Source: CAIKMD01 sp035552195
Lineage (GTDB): Bacteria; Pseudomonadota; Alphaproteobacteria; ATCC43930; CGMCC-115725
Reading direction: 5' to 3'
Length of the DNA: 64,000 nucleotides
Assembly (NCBI GenBank): GCA_035552195.1
Contig: DASZLU010000026.1
Span: 1 to 64,000 of the forward strand
Below the pieces are notes generated by a model. It saw nothing but the letters and a program-made list of their open reading frames with translations. It was not told the DNA's origin and made no database searches. A program made the position numbers and the translations under genes. Shown one piece after another: positions 51,075 through 59,227 of the stretch (position 1 is the first letter of the stretch; each line of letters opens with the position of its first letter).

Positions 51075-53084
51075 ATGTTCGTGCCGATCGAGCTGGCTTG
51101 TATTGCAGGCTTACTTGCAACATCTGTCGCGGGGGTCGCGATGGGCCGATGCCGCGCCGCCACAACAATTATCTATGCCGCGTGCCTTTCAATTTCGACG
51201 ATTGCTCTCGCGGTTGCGCTCTTCGACCTGTTGGCGCGGTTAGCCCCATCCTCAGTGGTGTTGCCGTTGGGACTTCCCTGGATCGGCATGCATTTCCGCA
51301 TGGACGCGCTAGCGGCGTTTTTCCTGGTGATCGTCGATCTCGGTAGCGCGCTCGCTAGTCTTTATGCACTGGGCTACGGCCGCCATGAAGCCGAGCCGCA
51401 TCGCGTGCTCCCGTTCTATCCGCTCTTCCTCGCAAGCATGATGCTCGTGGTGCTCGCCGATGACGCGTTCACCTTCCTCTTGTGCTGGGAAGTGATGTCG
51501 ATTGCGTCGTGGGCGTTGGTGCTGGCGCATCACCGGGAGGCCGATAATGCCCGCGCAGGCTACATCTACCTCGTGATGGCCAGCTTCGGCACGCTTTCGC
51601 TGCTCTTGGCTTTCGGCTTGCTCGCGGGACCCGATGGCGCATATGGCTTTGCCGCGATGCGCACGGCCGCGCATTCGCCGGGGATGGCGGCACTGGTGCT
51701 GAGCTTGGCGTTGCTCGGCGCCGGATCGAAAGCCGGCATCGTGCCGCTCCATGTATGGCTGCCGCTCGCGCATCCCGCGGCGCCGAGCCATGTCTCCGGC
51801 TTGATGAGCGGCGTGATGACCAAGGTCGCGGTCTACGCCTTCATCCGCATCGTCTTCGATCTGCTGAACGCGCCGAGCTGGTGGGCGAGCATGATCGTGC
51901 TCGCGTTGGCCGCGGCGACGGCTTTGCTCGGCGTTCTCTACGCGCTGATGCAGCACGATCTCAAACGCCTGCTCGCCTATCACACGGTCGAGAATATCGG
52001 CATTATCTTCATCGGGCTCGGGCTCGCGCTCGGCTTTCGTGCCGCGAGCATGAATGGGGCCGCCGCACTGGCGCTTACCGCCGCGCTCTTCCACGTCTTC
52101 AACCATTCACTGTTCAAGAGCCTCTTGTTCTTCGGCAGCGGCGCAGTGCTCACCGCGACAGGCCAGCGTGACATGGAGAAACTTGGCGGGCTCATCCATA
52201 GAATGCCGCTCGCGTGCTTCGCTTTTCTCGTTGGCTGTGTCGCGATCTCGGCGCTGCCGCCGCTCAACGGCTTCGTTTCGGAATGGCTCACCTTTCAGGC
52301 AATCCTGTTGAGCCCGGCGCTGCCGCAATGGGGGCTGAAGATATTGATTCCCGGCGTCGGCGCAGTCCTCGCACTTTCGGCGGCCCTTGCCGCGGCGTGT
52401 TTCGTGAAGGCTTTCGGCGTCACCTTCCTCGGCCGCGCGCGCTCGGACGCGGTGGCCCGGGCCGATGAGGCGGATCGCTTTTCACTCGCTGCAATGTTCA
52501 TGCTCGCGGCGCTCTGCCTCCTTGCCGGCATCCTGCCCGGTTTCATCATCGACGCGCTCGCGCCGCTGACACAAAGTCTCGTCGACGGGCGCATGCCGGC
52601 GCAGGCGGGCATTGCCTGGTTCGCGATCGCGCCGATCAGCGAGAGCCGCAGTTCTTATGACGGGCTGCTCGTCTTTCTCTTCATCACGCTCGCGGCGCTG
52701 CTCACGGCGGCTGCGATCCACCGCCTTGCTTCGCGGCGCTTGCGGCGCGGCCCGGCTTGGGATTGCGGGTTCCCCGTGCCGATTCCCGTGACGCAATACA
52801 GCGCCACCAGCTTCGCACAGCCGATCCGCCGCGTCTTCGGTACCGTGTTCTTCGCCGCGCGCGAGCGTGTAGTGATGCCGCCTCCGGGCGATATCCGCGC
52901 GGCCTCCCTGACAGTGAGCCTGCGCGATCCCATCTGGGACGAGATCTATGCGCCGATCGGGCGCTGCGTCGCCTTTGCGGCCGAGCGCCTCAACGGTCTG
53001 CAATTCCTCACGATCCGCCGCTATCTCAGCGTCGTCTTCGTGGTGCTCGTCGTGCTCTTAATAGTGCTGGTGCTATGGCTCTGA
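51075..53084 (+). CDS. Hydrogenase-4/formate-hydrogenlyase-like membrane subunit B (HyfB/NuoL-like)
   Basis: 669 residues with about fifteen hydrophobic segments. Proton-conducting antiporter core: FRMDALAAFFLVIVDLG, SKAGIVPLHVWLPLAHPAAPSHVSGLMSGVMTKVAVYAF, KRLLAYHTVENIGIIFIGLG and HVFNHSLFKSLLFFGSGAV, all typical of HyfB/HycC and complex I NuoL/M/N. The C-terminus carries an extra amphipathic stretch. First gene of the operon; its end overlaps the next start by 10 bases. Confidence 0.85.
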   Translation: MFVPIELACIAGLLATSVAGVAMGRCRAATTIIYAACLSISTIALAVALFDLLARLAPSSVVLPLGLPWIGMHFRMDALAAFFLVIVDLGSALASLYALGYGRHEAEPHRVLPFYPLFLASMMLVVLADDAFTFLLCWEVMSIASWALVLAHHREADNARAGYIYLVMASFGTLSLLLAFGLLAGPDGAYGFAAMRTAAHSPGMAALVLSLALLGAGSKAGIVPLHVWLPLAHPAAPSHVSGLMSGVMTKVAVYAFIRIVFDLLNAPSWWASMIVLALAAATALLGVLYALMQHDLKRLLAYHTVENIGIIFIGLGLALGFRAASMNGAAALALTAALFHVFNHSLFKSLLFFGSGAVLTATGQRDMEKLGGLIHRMPLACFAFLVGCVAISALPPLNGFVSEWLTFQAILLSPALPQWGLKILIPGVGAVLALSAALAAACFVKAFGVTFLGRARSDAVARADEADRFSLAAMFMLAALCLLAGILPGFIIDALAPLTQSLVDGRMPAQAGIAWFAIAPISESRSSYDGLLVFLFITLAALLTAAAIHRLASRRLRRGPAWDCGFPVPIPVTQYSATSFAQPIRRVFGTVFFAARERVVMPPPGDIRAASLTVSLRDPIWDEIYAPIGRCVAFAAERLNGLQFLTIRRYLSVVFVVLVVLLIVLVLWL

Positions 53085-54031
53085 TCGCCGCGCTCGGCCT
53101 GCAACTGATGCAGATGCTGCTGGTGCTAGCGCTGGCGCCCGGCGTCATCGGGCTTGTGCGCAAAGTGAAGGCGCGGCTGTTACGCCGGCAAGGCCCGCCG
53201 GTCGTCCAGCCTTACCGCGATCTCATGCGGCTGCTGCGCAAGGAAGCGGTGGTTGCGGAGAATGCAAGCTGGCTGTTCCGCGTCGCGCCTTACATGATCT
53301 TCGCCGCGATATGGGTCGCGGCTTCGCTGATTCCGACTTTCGCGACCGGGCTGCTGTTTTCCTGGTCGGGCGACATCATCGCCATCATCGCGCTATTGGG
53401 CAGCGCGCGGTTTTTCCTGGCGCTCGCCGGCATGGATGTCGGCACCAGCTTCGGCGGTATCGGCTCGAGCCGTGAGATGATGATCGCCTCGCTCGCCGAG
53501 CCGGCGATGCTGATGATCGTTTTCTCGTTGGCGCTTATCGCCGGGTCGACTTCGCTCTCGACCATGGCCGAGTTCATGGGCTCGCCCGGAGTGGGCCTGC
53601 GGGTGTCGCTCGGCCTCGCGCTGATTGCGCTCGTCATCGTCGCGCTCGCCGAGAATGCGCGCATCCCGGTCGATAATCCGGCGACGCATCTCGAGCTCAC
53701 TATGGTGCACGAGGCGATGGTGCTGGAATATTCCGGCCGCCATCTCGCGCTTATCGAACTCGCTGCGGCACTGAAGCTGCTCCTTTATGTCTCGCTGATC
53801 GGCTGCCTCTTTTTTCCGGTGGCGCTGACGAGCGCCGAAGCGGGGGTGACGGCGCTGGCCGCCAGCCTTGCCGCCTACGTTCTCAAGCTCGGGATCGGCG
53901 GCGCGTTGCTCGGTTTCTTTGAGGTCTCGATCGCCAAGATGCGCGTCTTCCGCGTTCCGCAATTTTTGGGCGCGGCGCTGATGCTCGGCCTGCTCGCGAC
54001 CTTGCTCCGCTTCGTTTCGGCGAGTTTCTAG
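53075..54031 (+). CDS. Hydrogenase-like membrane subunit C (HyfC/HycD, NuoH-like)
   Basis: 318 residues from ATG at 53075. Features of the NuoH/HycD family: GPPVVQPYRDLMRLLRKEAV, LALAGMDVGTSFGGIGSSREMM, ALAENARIPVDNPATHLELTMVHEAMVLEYSG and FFEVSIAKMRVFRVPQF. The Glu-containing ENARIP loop is the usual connection to the quinone/hydrogenase module. About eight membrane helices. Overlaps HyfB's end. Confidence 0.87.
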   Translation: MALIAALGLQLMQMLLVLALAPGVIGLVRKVKARLLRRQGPPVVQPYRDLMRLLRKEAVVAENASWLFRVAPYMIFAAIWVAASLIPTFATGLLFSWSGDIIAIIALLGSARFFLALAGMDVGTSFGGIGSSREMMIASLAEPAMLMIVFSLALIAGSTSLSTMAEFMGSPGVGLRVSLGLALIALVIVALAENARIPVDNPATHLELTMVHEAMVLEYSGRHLALIELAAALKLLLYVSLIGCLFFPVALTSAEAGVTALAASLAAYVLKLGIGGALLGFFEVSIAKMRVFRVPQFLGAALMLGLLATLLRFVSASF

Positions 54032-54694
54032 ATGCTTCCGCTCGAATTCGATGTTTCGCATCTCTTGGCGGGTGGCTTGGTCGTGATCAGCTTCATGCTG
54101 CTCTATCAGGATCGCCTCTATTCGTTGCTCAATGTCTACGCGCTGCACGCGATCGTCTTAGCGCTCGCGGTTGCCTGGCAGGCCTATATCCAGGACGCGC
54201 CGCATCTTTATGTGACGGCGGCGATCGCCCTCGGCTTCAAGGCGGTCGTCATTCCGCTCGCGCTTCATCGCATTATCGAGCGGCTCGGCATCCATCGCGA
54301 GATCGAAACCGTGGTCGGCATCGGGCTCACGATGCTTGTCGGCATCGGCCTCGTCGCGCTCGCCATGGTGGTGATGCTGCGAGTTACCGGCGGCGCAACA
54401 CCGATCGCACGCGAGGATCTGGCTTTCGCGCTCGCGGTGGTGCTGCTCGGCCTCCTGGTCATGGTCACGCGGCGGAACGCGGTGAGCCAGGTGGTCGGCT
54501 TCATGTCGCTCGAAAACGGGCTGGTCCTCGCGGCAACCGGCGCGCGCGGCATGCCGTTGGTCGTCGAGATCAGCGTCGCGTTCTCGATCCTCATCGCGTT
54601 TATCGTGATCGGCATCTTCCTTTTCCGAATACGCGAGCGCTTCGACACCGTCGATATCATCGTGCTCGATCAGTTCCGTGGAGAACGGCGATGA
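54032..54694 (+). CDS. Hydrogenase-like membrane subunit E (HyfE/NuoK-like)
   Basis: 220 residues beginning immediately after the preceding stop. Helices LAGGLVVISFMLLYQDRLYSLLN, YVTAAIALGFKAVVIPLALHRI and RNAVSQVVGFMSLENGLVLAATG with the conserved Glu in SLENG match NuoK/MnhC-like HyfE. The C-terminal segment IRERFDTVDIIVLDQFRGE is typical of HyfE. Overlaps the next start by 4 bases. Confidence 0.85.
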   Translation: MLPLEFDVSHLLAGGLVVISFMLLYQDRLYSLLNVYALHAIVLALAVAWQAYIQDAPHLYVTAAIALGFKAVVIPLALHRIIERLGIHREIETVVGIGLTMLVGIGLVALAMVVMLRVTGGATPIAREDLAFALAVVLLGLLVMVTRRNAVSQVVGFMSLENGLVLAATGARGMPLVVEISVAFSILIAFIVIGIFLFRIRERFDTVDIIVLDQFRGERR

Positions 54695-56142
54695 ACGTTA
54701 CGGGATGGGATGCGGCTGCGGCGGTGCTGCTTATCCCATTGCTCGCGGCATGCATCCTTGCGCTACTGCCCCATTACCGGGCGGCAGCGCTGCTCAATAT
54801 CGGTGCGACGTTCCTAACGCTGCTCGCCGCCGTCGCGCTGCTTGTGGGCCCGGCGCCGCCCTCGACCGATTATCTGCTGGTCGACGAGCTGAATATCGTA
54901 TTCATTGCCCTGAGCAGCTTCATCGGCTTCACCACAAGCATCTTCAGCGCGAGCTATATCGGCCATGAGCTGGAGACCGAGCGGCTGACGCCGACCTATC
55001 TGCGCTTTTATCACGCGATGTATCAGATCCTGATGTTCGCGATGAATCTTGCGCTGCTAGCCAACAACATCGGGCTGATGTGGGTGGCAATCGAGATTGC
55101 GACCCTGACCACGGTGATGATGGTCGGCATCTATCGCACGCATGAGGCGCTGGAAGCGGCGTGGAAATATTTCATCCTCGGCAGCGTTGGCATCGGCCTT
55201 GCGCTGTTCGGCACGATCCTCGTCTATGTCGCGGCGCAGCCGGTGATCGGCGAGGGGGTCGGCTCGATGGTCTGGACGCAGCTCGTGGCACGGGCAGCGG
55301 GTTTCGATCCGGCGCTGCTCAATGTCGCTTTCGTGTTCCTGCTGTTGGGCTACGGCACCAAGGTCGGTCTCGTGCCGCTCCATGCCTGGCTGCCCGATGC
55401 GCACGCCGAAGGTCCGACGCCGATCTCGGCGGTGCTCTCGGGATTGCTGCTCAACGTCGCGCTCTACGCCGTGCTGCGTTTCAAGATGCTGATGACCGCG
55501 AACGCGGCTGCGGTCGCGCCAGGCCCCCTGATGGTAACGCTCGGCTTGCTTTCAGTGATCTTCGCCGCGTTCATGCTTTACCGCCGGCGTGACATCAAGC
55601 GGCTCTTCGCTTACTCCTCGATCGAGCATATGGGCATCATCGTCTTCGCCTTCGGCATGGGCGGGCCCTTGGCGAATTTCGCCGGGCTCCTGCACATGAC
55701 GATGCATAGCCTTACCAAGTCCGGCATCTTCTTCACCGTCGGCCATGTCACGCAGGTAAAGGGTACGCAGCGTATCGCCGAGATCGGCGGCCTCACCGAG
55801 ACCCATGCCTGGCTCGGTTGGAGCCTTGTCATCGGCGTCGTCGCGATCGCCGGCCTGCCGCCTTTCGGCATTTTCATGAGCGAATTCCTGGTGGTGAGCT
55901 CGAGCTTCGCGCGCTCGCCCTTGCTCACGCTTCTGCTCGTTTTCGGCCTGTTGATTGCGCTCGGCGCGCTAATCCTGCGCCTAAACAGCATCGCCTTCGG
56001 CGCGCCGCGCGGGCCGTCGGCGCAGGTCAGAGCTTCCTACGCGCCACTGATCGCGCATTTCGCGTTGGTACTGGCGATCGGCATCTATTTGCCGGCGCCG
56101 CTCGTCGCATGGTTCCAGCAAGTTGCGGCTTTGTTGGGCTGA
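54691..56142 (+). CDS. Hydrogenase-like membrane subunit F (HyfF/NuoN-like)
   Basis: 483 residues, about fourteen membrane helices. Antiporter core: WVAIEIATLTTVMMVGIYRT, GTKVGLVPLHAWLPDAHAEGPTPISAVLSGLLL, KRLFAYSSIEHMGIIVFAFG, and HMTMHSLTKSGIFFTVGHVTQVKGTQR. The conserved Lys in GTKVGL and the Glu of IEIATL are proton-path residues in this family. Overlaps HyfE's end by 4 bases; 8 bases before the next gene. Confidence 0.87.
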   Translation: MNVTGWDAAAAVLLIPLLAACILALLPHYRAAALLNIGATFLTLLAAVALLVGPAPPSTDYLLVDELNIVFIALSSFIGFTTSIFSASYIGHELETERLTPTYLRFYHAMYQILMFAMNLALLANNIGLMWVAIEIATLTTVMMVGIYRTHEALEAAWKYFILGSVGIGLALFGTILVYVAAQPVIGEGVGSMVWTQLVARAAGFDPALLNVAFVFLLLGYGTKVGLVPLHAWLPDAHAEGPTPISAVLSGLLLNVALYAVLRFKMLMTANAAAVAPGPLMVTLGLLSVIFAAFMLYRRRDIKRLFAYSSIEHMGIIVFAFGMGGPLANFAGLLHMTMHSLTKSGIFFTVGHVTQVKGTQRIAEIGGLTETHAWLGWSLVIGVVAIAGLPPFGIFMSEFLVVSSSFARSPLLTLLLVFGLLIALGALILRLNSIAFGAPRGPSAQVRASYAPLIAHFALVLAIGIYLPAPLVAWFQQVAALLG

Positions 56143-56150
56143 AGGCGCGC

Positions 56151-57620
56151 ATGGCATCGCTTCAGGAGCTCATAGCTAACGGAACGCGCATCGACGCGCA
56201 TCGTGGTGCGCCGCGCGCTGAGGTCGACACGTCGAGCTGGATTTCTGCCCGCCGTGAATTGCAAGACGGCCGCCTGAACCTGCTCGGACTGTGGGGCGAA
56301 GACGGCCCGGTAAATGGCAGCGTGCACATGGCGCTGCTCGATCCGGCGGCGAAAGCGCTTGCGGTGTTGAGTCTCGCTTGTCCCTCCGGCCGGTTCCCAT
56401 CGATCGGGTGCCTGCACGCGCCCGCGATCCGGCTGGAGCGCACGATCCGGGACCTCTATGGATTAGACGCCGAGGACGCATTCGATCGGCGTCCCTGGCT
56501 CGACCACAGCCGCGCTTATGAATTTCTTTCCGCCGAGGGCGAGCATCTGCACCAGATCCCGGTCGGGCCGGTGCATGCGGGCATTATCGAGCCCGGGCAT
56601 TTCCGTTTCACCGCCGGCGGCGAGACCGTGGTGCGTTTGGAAGAGCGACTTGGCTATGTGCATAAAGGCACCCAAAAGCTGATGGCCGGGGCACCGCTCG
56701 ATCGCGCGGCCCAGCTCGCCGGCCGCGTCTCGGGCGACAGTACGGTTGCTTACGCCATTGCTTTCGCGCGTGCCGCCGAAGCGGCGCTCGGTATCACGGC
56801 GCCCGCGCGGGCGGTGTGGCTGCGCGCGCTCATGGCGGAGTTGGAACGCATCGCCAACCATTTTGGCGATATCGGCGCGATCTGTAACGACGCCTCCTTT
56901 GCGATCATGCTGGCGCATTGCGGGGTACTGCGCGAGCGTGTGCTGCGCGCGGCAGATGCGGCGTTCGCCCATCGGCTGATGCGCGATGTCGTCGTGCCGG
57001 GCGGCGTCGCGAAGGATATCGACGCGTCGGGTATCGCCGCGATCCGCACGCTGATCGCCGAGGCAGAGCAGAAATTTCCGCCCCTGATCAAGCTTTATGA
57101 CGACACGGCCTCGCTACAGGACCGCACCGTCGGCACCGGCATTCTGCGCGCCGAGCTCGCCGGGCAATTTGCCGCCGGCGGCTATGTTGGCCGCGCTTCT
57201 GGGCGCAGCTTCGATGCGCGGCGCGATCTTGCTTATGCGCCCTACGACGCTCTGAAGTTCGAGGTGCCGGTCCGCAACGAGGGCGATGTGAACGCGCGGG
57301 TGTGGATCCGTATCCGCGAGGTCCAGGAAAGCCTAAAACTCATTGCGCAAATCCTCGACCGATTGCCGGGCGGCGAAACGCGCATCGGGGTGCCGAGCGG
57401 CATGGCGGGCGAGGGGATCGCGATCGTCGAGGGCTTCCGCGGCGACATTCTCGTGTGGCTGCGGGTCGGCGTCGACGGGGCGATTGAGTGCTGCCATCCG
57501 CGCGATCCATCCTGGTTCCAATGGCCGTTGCTCGAAGTGGCGATCGAAGGCAATATCGTCGCGGATTTTCCGCTCTGCAATAAGTCCTTCAATTGCTCTT
57601 ATTCCGGGCACGATCTCTGA
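56151..57620 (+). CDS. Hydrogenase-large-subunit-like protein (HyfG/HycE, NuoCD-like) lacking NiFe L1 cysteines
   Basis: 489 residues from ATG at 56151. N-terminal NuoC-like part (about 1-145: WLDHSRAYEFLSAEGEHLHQIPVGPVHAG begins the transition), then the NuoD/large-subunit domain with GHFRFTAGGETVVRLEERLGYVHKGTQ. Where group 4 hydrogenases carry the L1 motif RVCGxC, this protein has RVSGDS (Ser194, Ser197). The C-terminus has Cys476 and Cys482 but not the DPCxxC spacing of L2. So no [NiFe] centre is expected, as in energy-converting hydrogenase-related (Ehr) complexes. Ends by one base shared with the next gene. Confidence 0.85.
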   Translation: MASLQELIANGTRIDAHRGAPRAEVDTSSWISARRELQDGRLNLLGLWGEDGPVNGSVHMALLDPAAKALAVLSLACPSGRFPSIGCLHAPAIRLERTIRDLYGLDAEDAFDRRPWLDHSRAYEFLSAEGEHLHQIPVGPVHAGIIEPGHFRFTAGGETVVRLEERLGYVHKGTQKLMAGAPLDRAAQLAGRVSGDSTVAYAIAFARAAEAALGITAPARAVWLRALMAELERIANHFGDIGAICNDASFAIMLAHCGVLRERVLRAADAAFAHRLMRDVVVPGGVAKDIDASGIAAIRTLIAEAEQKFPPLIKLYDDTASLQDRTVGTGILRAELAGQFAAGGYVGRASGRSFDARRDLAYAPYDALKFEVPVRNEGDVNARVWIRIREVQESLKLIAQILDRLPGGETRIGVPSGMAGEGIAIVEGFRGDILVWLRVGVDGAIECCHPRDPSWFQWPLLEVAIEGNIVADFPLCNKSFNCSYSGHDL

Positions 57621-58129
57621 TGCGCAAACATCTCTTCCAGGGCATCTTCCGCGCGCCGCTGACCGAAGCCGTTCCCAAGCCGGACGACGCGGCGATGGAG
57701 GAGCTGGCCGCATCGCTCGATCACGCGGCGCGGCGACGCCTGGGGCGAAGCCTGTCGATCAGGGCAGTCGATGCGGGTTCATGCAACGGCTGCGAGCTCG
57801 AGATCCACGCTCTAAGCAATGCGTTCTACGATCTCGAACGCTTCGGTCTGCGTTTCGTCGCTTCGCCGCGCCACGCTGACGTGCTGCTCGTGACCGGGCC
57901 GGTGACGAAGAATATGCGGGAGGCGCTTGAGCGGGTGTATGTCGCCACCCCTGACCCAAAATGGGTAGTGGCATTGGGCGATTGTGCGCGGGACGGCGGG
58001 CTTTTCGCGGCGAGCGCCGCTTGCGTCGGTGGGGTCGGCGCGGTCGTGCCGGTCGATCTTCACATTCCCGGCTGTCCGCCAGCGCCGCAACGAATTCTCG
58101 AAGGGCTGCTTGCGTTGATACACACGTGA
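57620..58129 (+). CDS. Hydrogenase-small-subunit-like protein (HyfI/HycG, NuoB-like)
   Basis: 169 residues from ATG at 57620. All four Fe-S ligands of the NuoB/HyfI [4Fe-4S] site seem present: C55 and C58 in SCNGCE, C122 in GDCA and C152 in PGCPPAP. The N-terminal ~45 residues contain a membrane-facing/amphipathic stretch. Last gene of the Ehr-like operon; no HyfA/HyfH ferredoxin gene or HyfD is in the window. Confidence 0.87.
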   Translation: MRKHLFQGIFRAPLTEAVPKPDDAAMEELAASLDHAARRRLGRSLSIRAVDAGSCNGCELEIHALSNAFYDLERFGLRFVASPRHADVLLVTGPVTKNMREALERVYVATPDPKWVVALGDCARDGGLFAASAACVGGVGAVVPVDLHIPGCPPAPQRILEGLLALIHT

Positions 58130-58193
58130 TTTTGTCGTCAGTAGTGTTGGCTTTGTTCTACATAATCGAACGCGCTTCTGCATGCGCTGGGCG

Positions 58194-58243
58194 GAAATCG
58201 TTGCAAGCGATTTCGCATTTCCGGAATTAAACGTTCAATTCCG
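58194..58243. terminator. Two hairpins between converging operons
   Basis: GAAATCG (58194-58200) pairs with CGATTTC (58208-58214), a stem extended by inner TG pairing around GCA. Shortly after, CGGAATT (58222-58228) pairs with AATTCCG (58237-58243). Both lie in the 180-base gap between the ends of the converging Ehr-like and cytochrome oxidase operons, where a bidirectional terminator would be expected. No T-run is adjacent. Confidence 0.5.
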
Positions 58244-58310
58244 CACCCCTCTTGTTCGCTTCGCTGGGTGATCCGCAAGTTTGGCGATTGGCTGGGGATG
58301 ACGTGCGAAC

Positions 58311-58574
58311 CTAATGAGCGCGGGTCAGGTAGTCGATGATGCCGATGCCGAACAGGAACGTGAGCCAGAAGAAGCCCGCGCCGGCAAAGACCCTTTTGAT
58401 CGGCGGCGGCTCTCGCAAGCGCATGAAAATCGTGAACACGATCGCGGCCTGCACAATGGCGATGCTGAAATTCGCCAGCGGATGGAAATGACCGAGCGGC
58501 AGGTACGCGGTGAGCACGCTCAGGCCGAGCAGCGCGAGCAGGGCCATCCAGGCGATGAGATACGGCAGCAGCAT
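58311..58574 (-). CDS. Cytochrome c oxidase subunit IV-like (CtaF)
   Basis: 87 residues from ATG at 58574; the longer frames over it are shadows. Three hydrophobic stretches (YLIAWMALLALLGLSVLTAYL, NFSIAIVQAAIVFTIFMRL, GAGFFWLTFLFGIGIIDYL) fit the prokaryotic COX4 family of caa3/bo3-type oxidases. Last gene of the minus-strand operon; 14 bases from subunit III. Confidence 0.8.
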   Translation of the reverse strand: MLLPYLIAWMALLALLGLSVLTAYLPLGHFHPLANFSIAIVQAAIVFTIFMRLREPPPIKRVFAGAGFFWLTFLFGIGIIDYLTRAH

Positions 58575-58588
58575 CTGGCGCGCGCTCC

Positions 58589-59227
58589 TCAAGCCCGCCC
58601 GATCGGATAAATCGCGGCAAAGAGAAAGAGCCACACCGTATCGACAAAGCTCCAATAGAGGCCGAGGACCTCCAGTGGCGAGTAATAGGCGGCGGAATAG
58701 CGGCCATGCCGCGTGTGCCGCGCGTAGATGAGCACCGCGACGATGCCAATCGACAGATGCAGGACATGGATGCCGGTCGCGACGAAATAGAACAGCCAAA
58801 ACAACTCGACCACCGGCTGTTCGCCCGGCTTCAAGATGAAGCTCAGCAGCGGCACGGTGTGATCCCGATAATCCTCAAGATACTCGTATCCTTTGACGCC
58901 GATAAAGGCGAGGCCGAGCAGCGCCGTGATCAACAGCAGCGTCGTTGCGCGCGACGGCTCGTTGCGTTTGACCAGCTCGATCGCCGCGACCATGGTGAGG
59001 CTGCTCGTGACGAGGATCGCCGTGTTGATCGAGCCGAGCAGCAGCTTCGCGTCGTGGCCGGCAAGCACGAATTGATCCGGGTAGCTGACGCGGTAGACGT
59101 AATAGCTGAAGATCAGCGCGCCGAAGAACAGCACCTCTGTCGCGAGGAACACCCACATGCCGAGCTGCGCCGTCTCGGTCTGCTGTTCCAGCGTGGCGAA
59201 TTGAACTTCGGGACGAGGGTTAGGCAT
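58589..59227 (-). CDS. coxC: Cytochrome c oxidase subunit III
   Basis: 212 residues, five membrane helices in the short (CyoC-type) form. TAQLGMWVFLATEVLFFGALIF carries the conserved Glu of helix III-like segment, then FWLFYFVATGIHVLHLSIG and LGLYWSFVDTVWLFLFAAIYPI. Ligand-free subunit that stabilises subunits I and II. Its start overlaps the end of subunit I. Confidence 0.9.
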   Translation of the reverse strand: MPNPRPEVQFATLEQQTETAQLGMWVFLATEVLFFGALIFSYYVYRVSYPDQFVLAGHDAKLLLGSINTAILVTSSLTMVAAIELVKRNEPSRATTLLLITALLGLAFIGVKGYEYLEDYRDHTVPLLSFILKPGEQPVVELFWLFYFVATGIHVLHLSIGIVAVLIYARHTRHGRYSAAYYSPLEVLGLYWSFVDTVWLFLFAAIYPIGRA

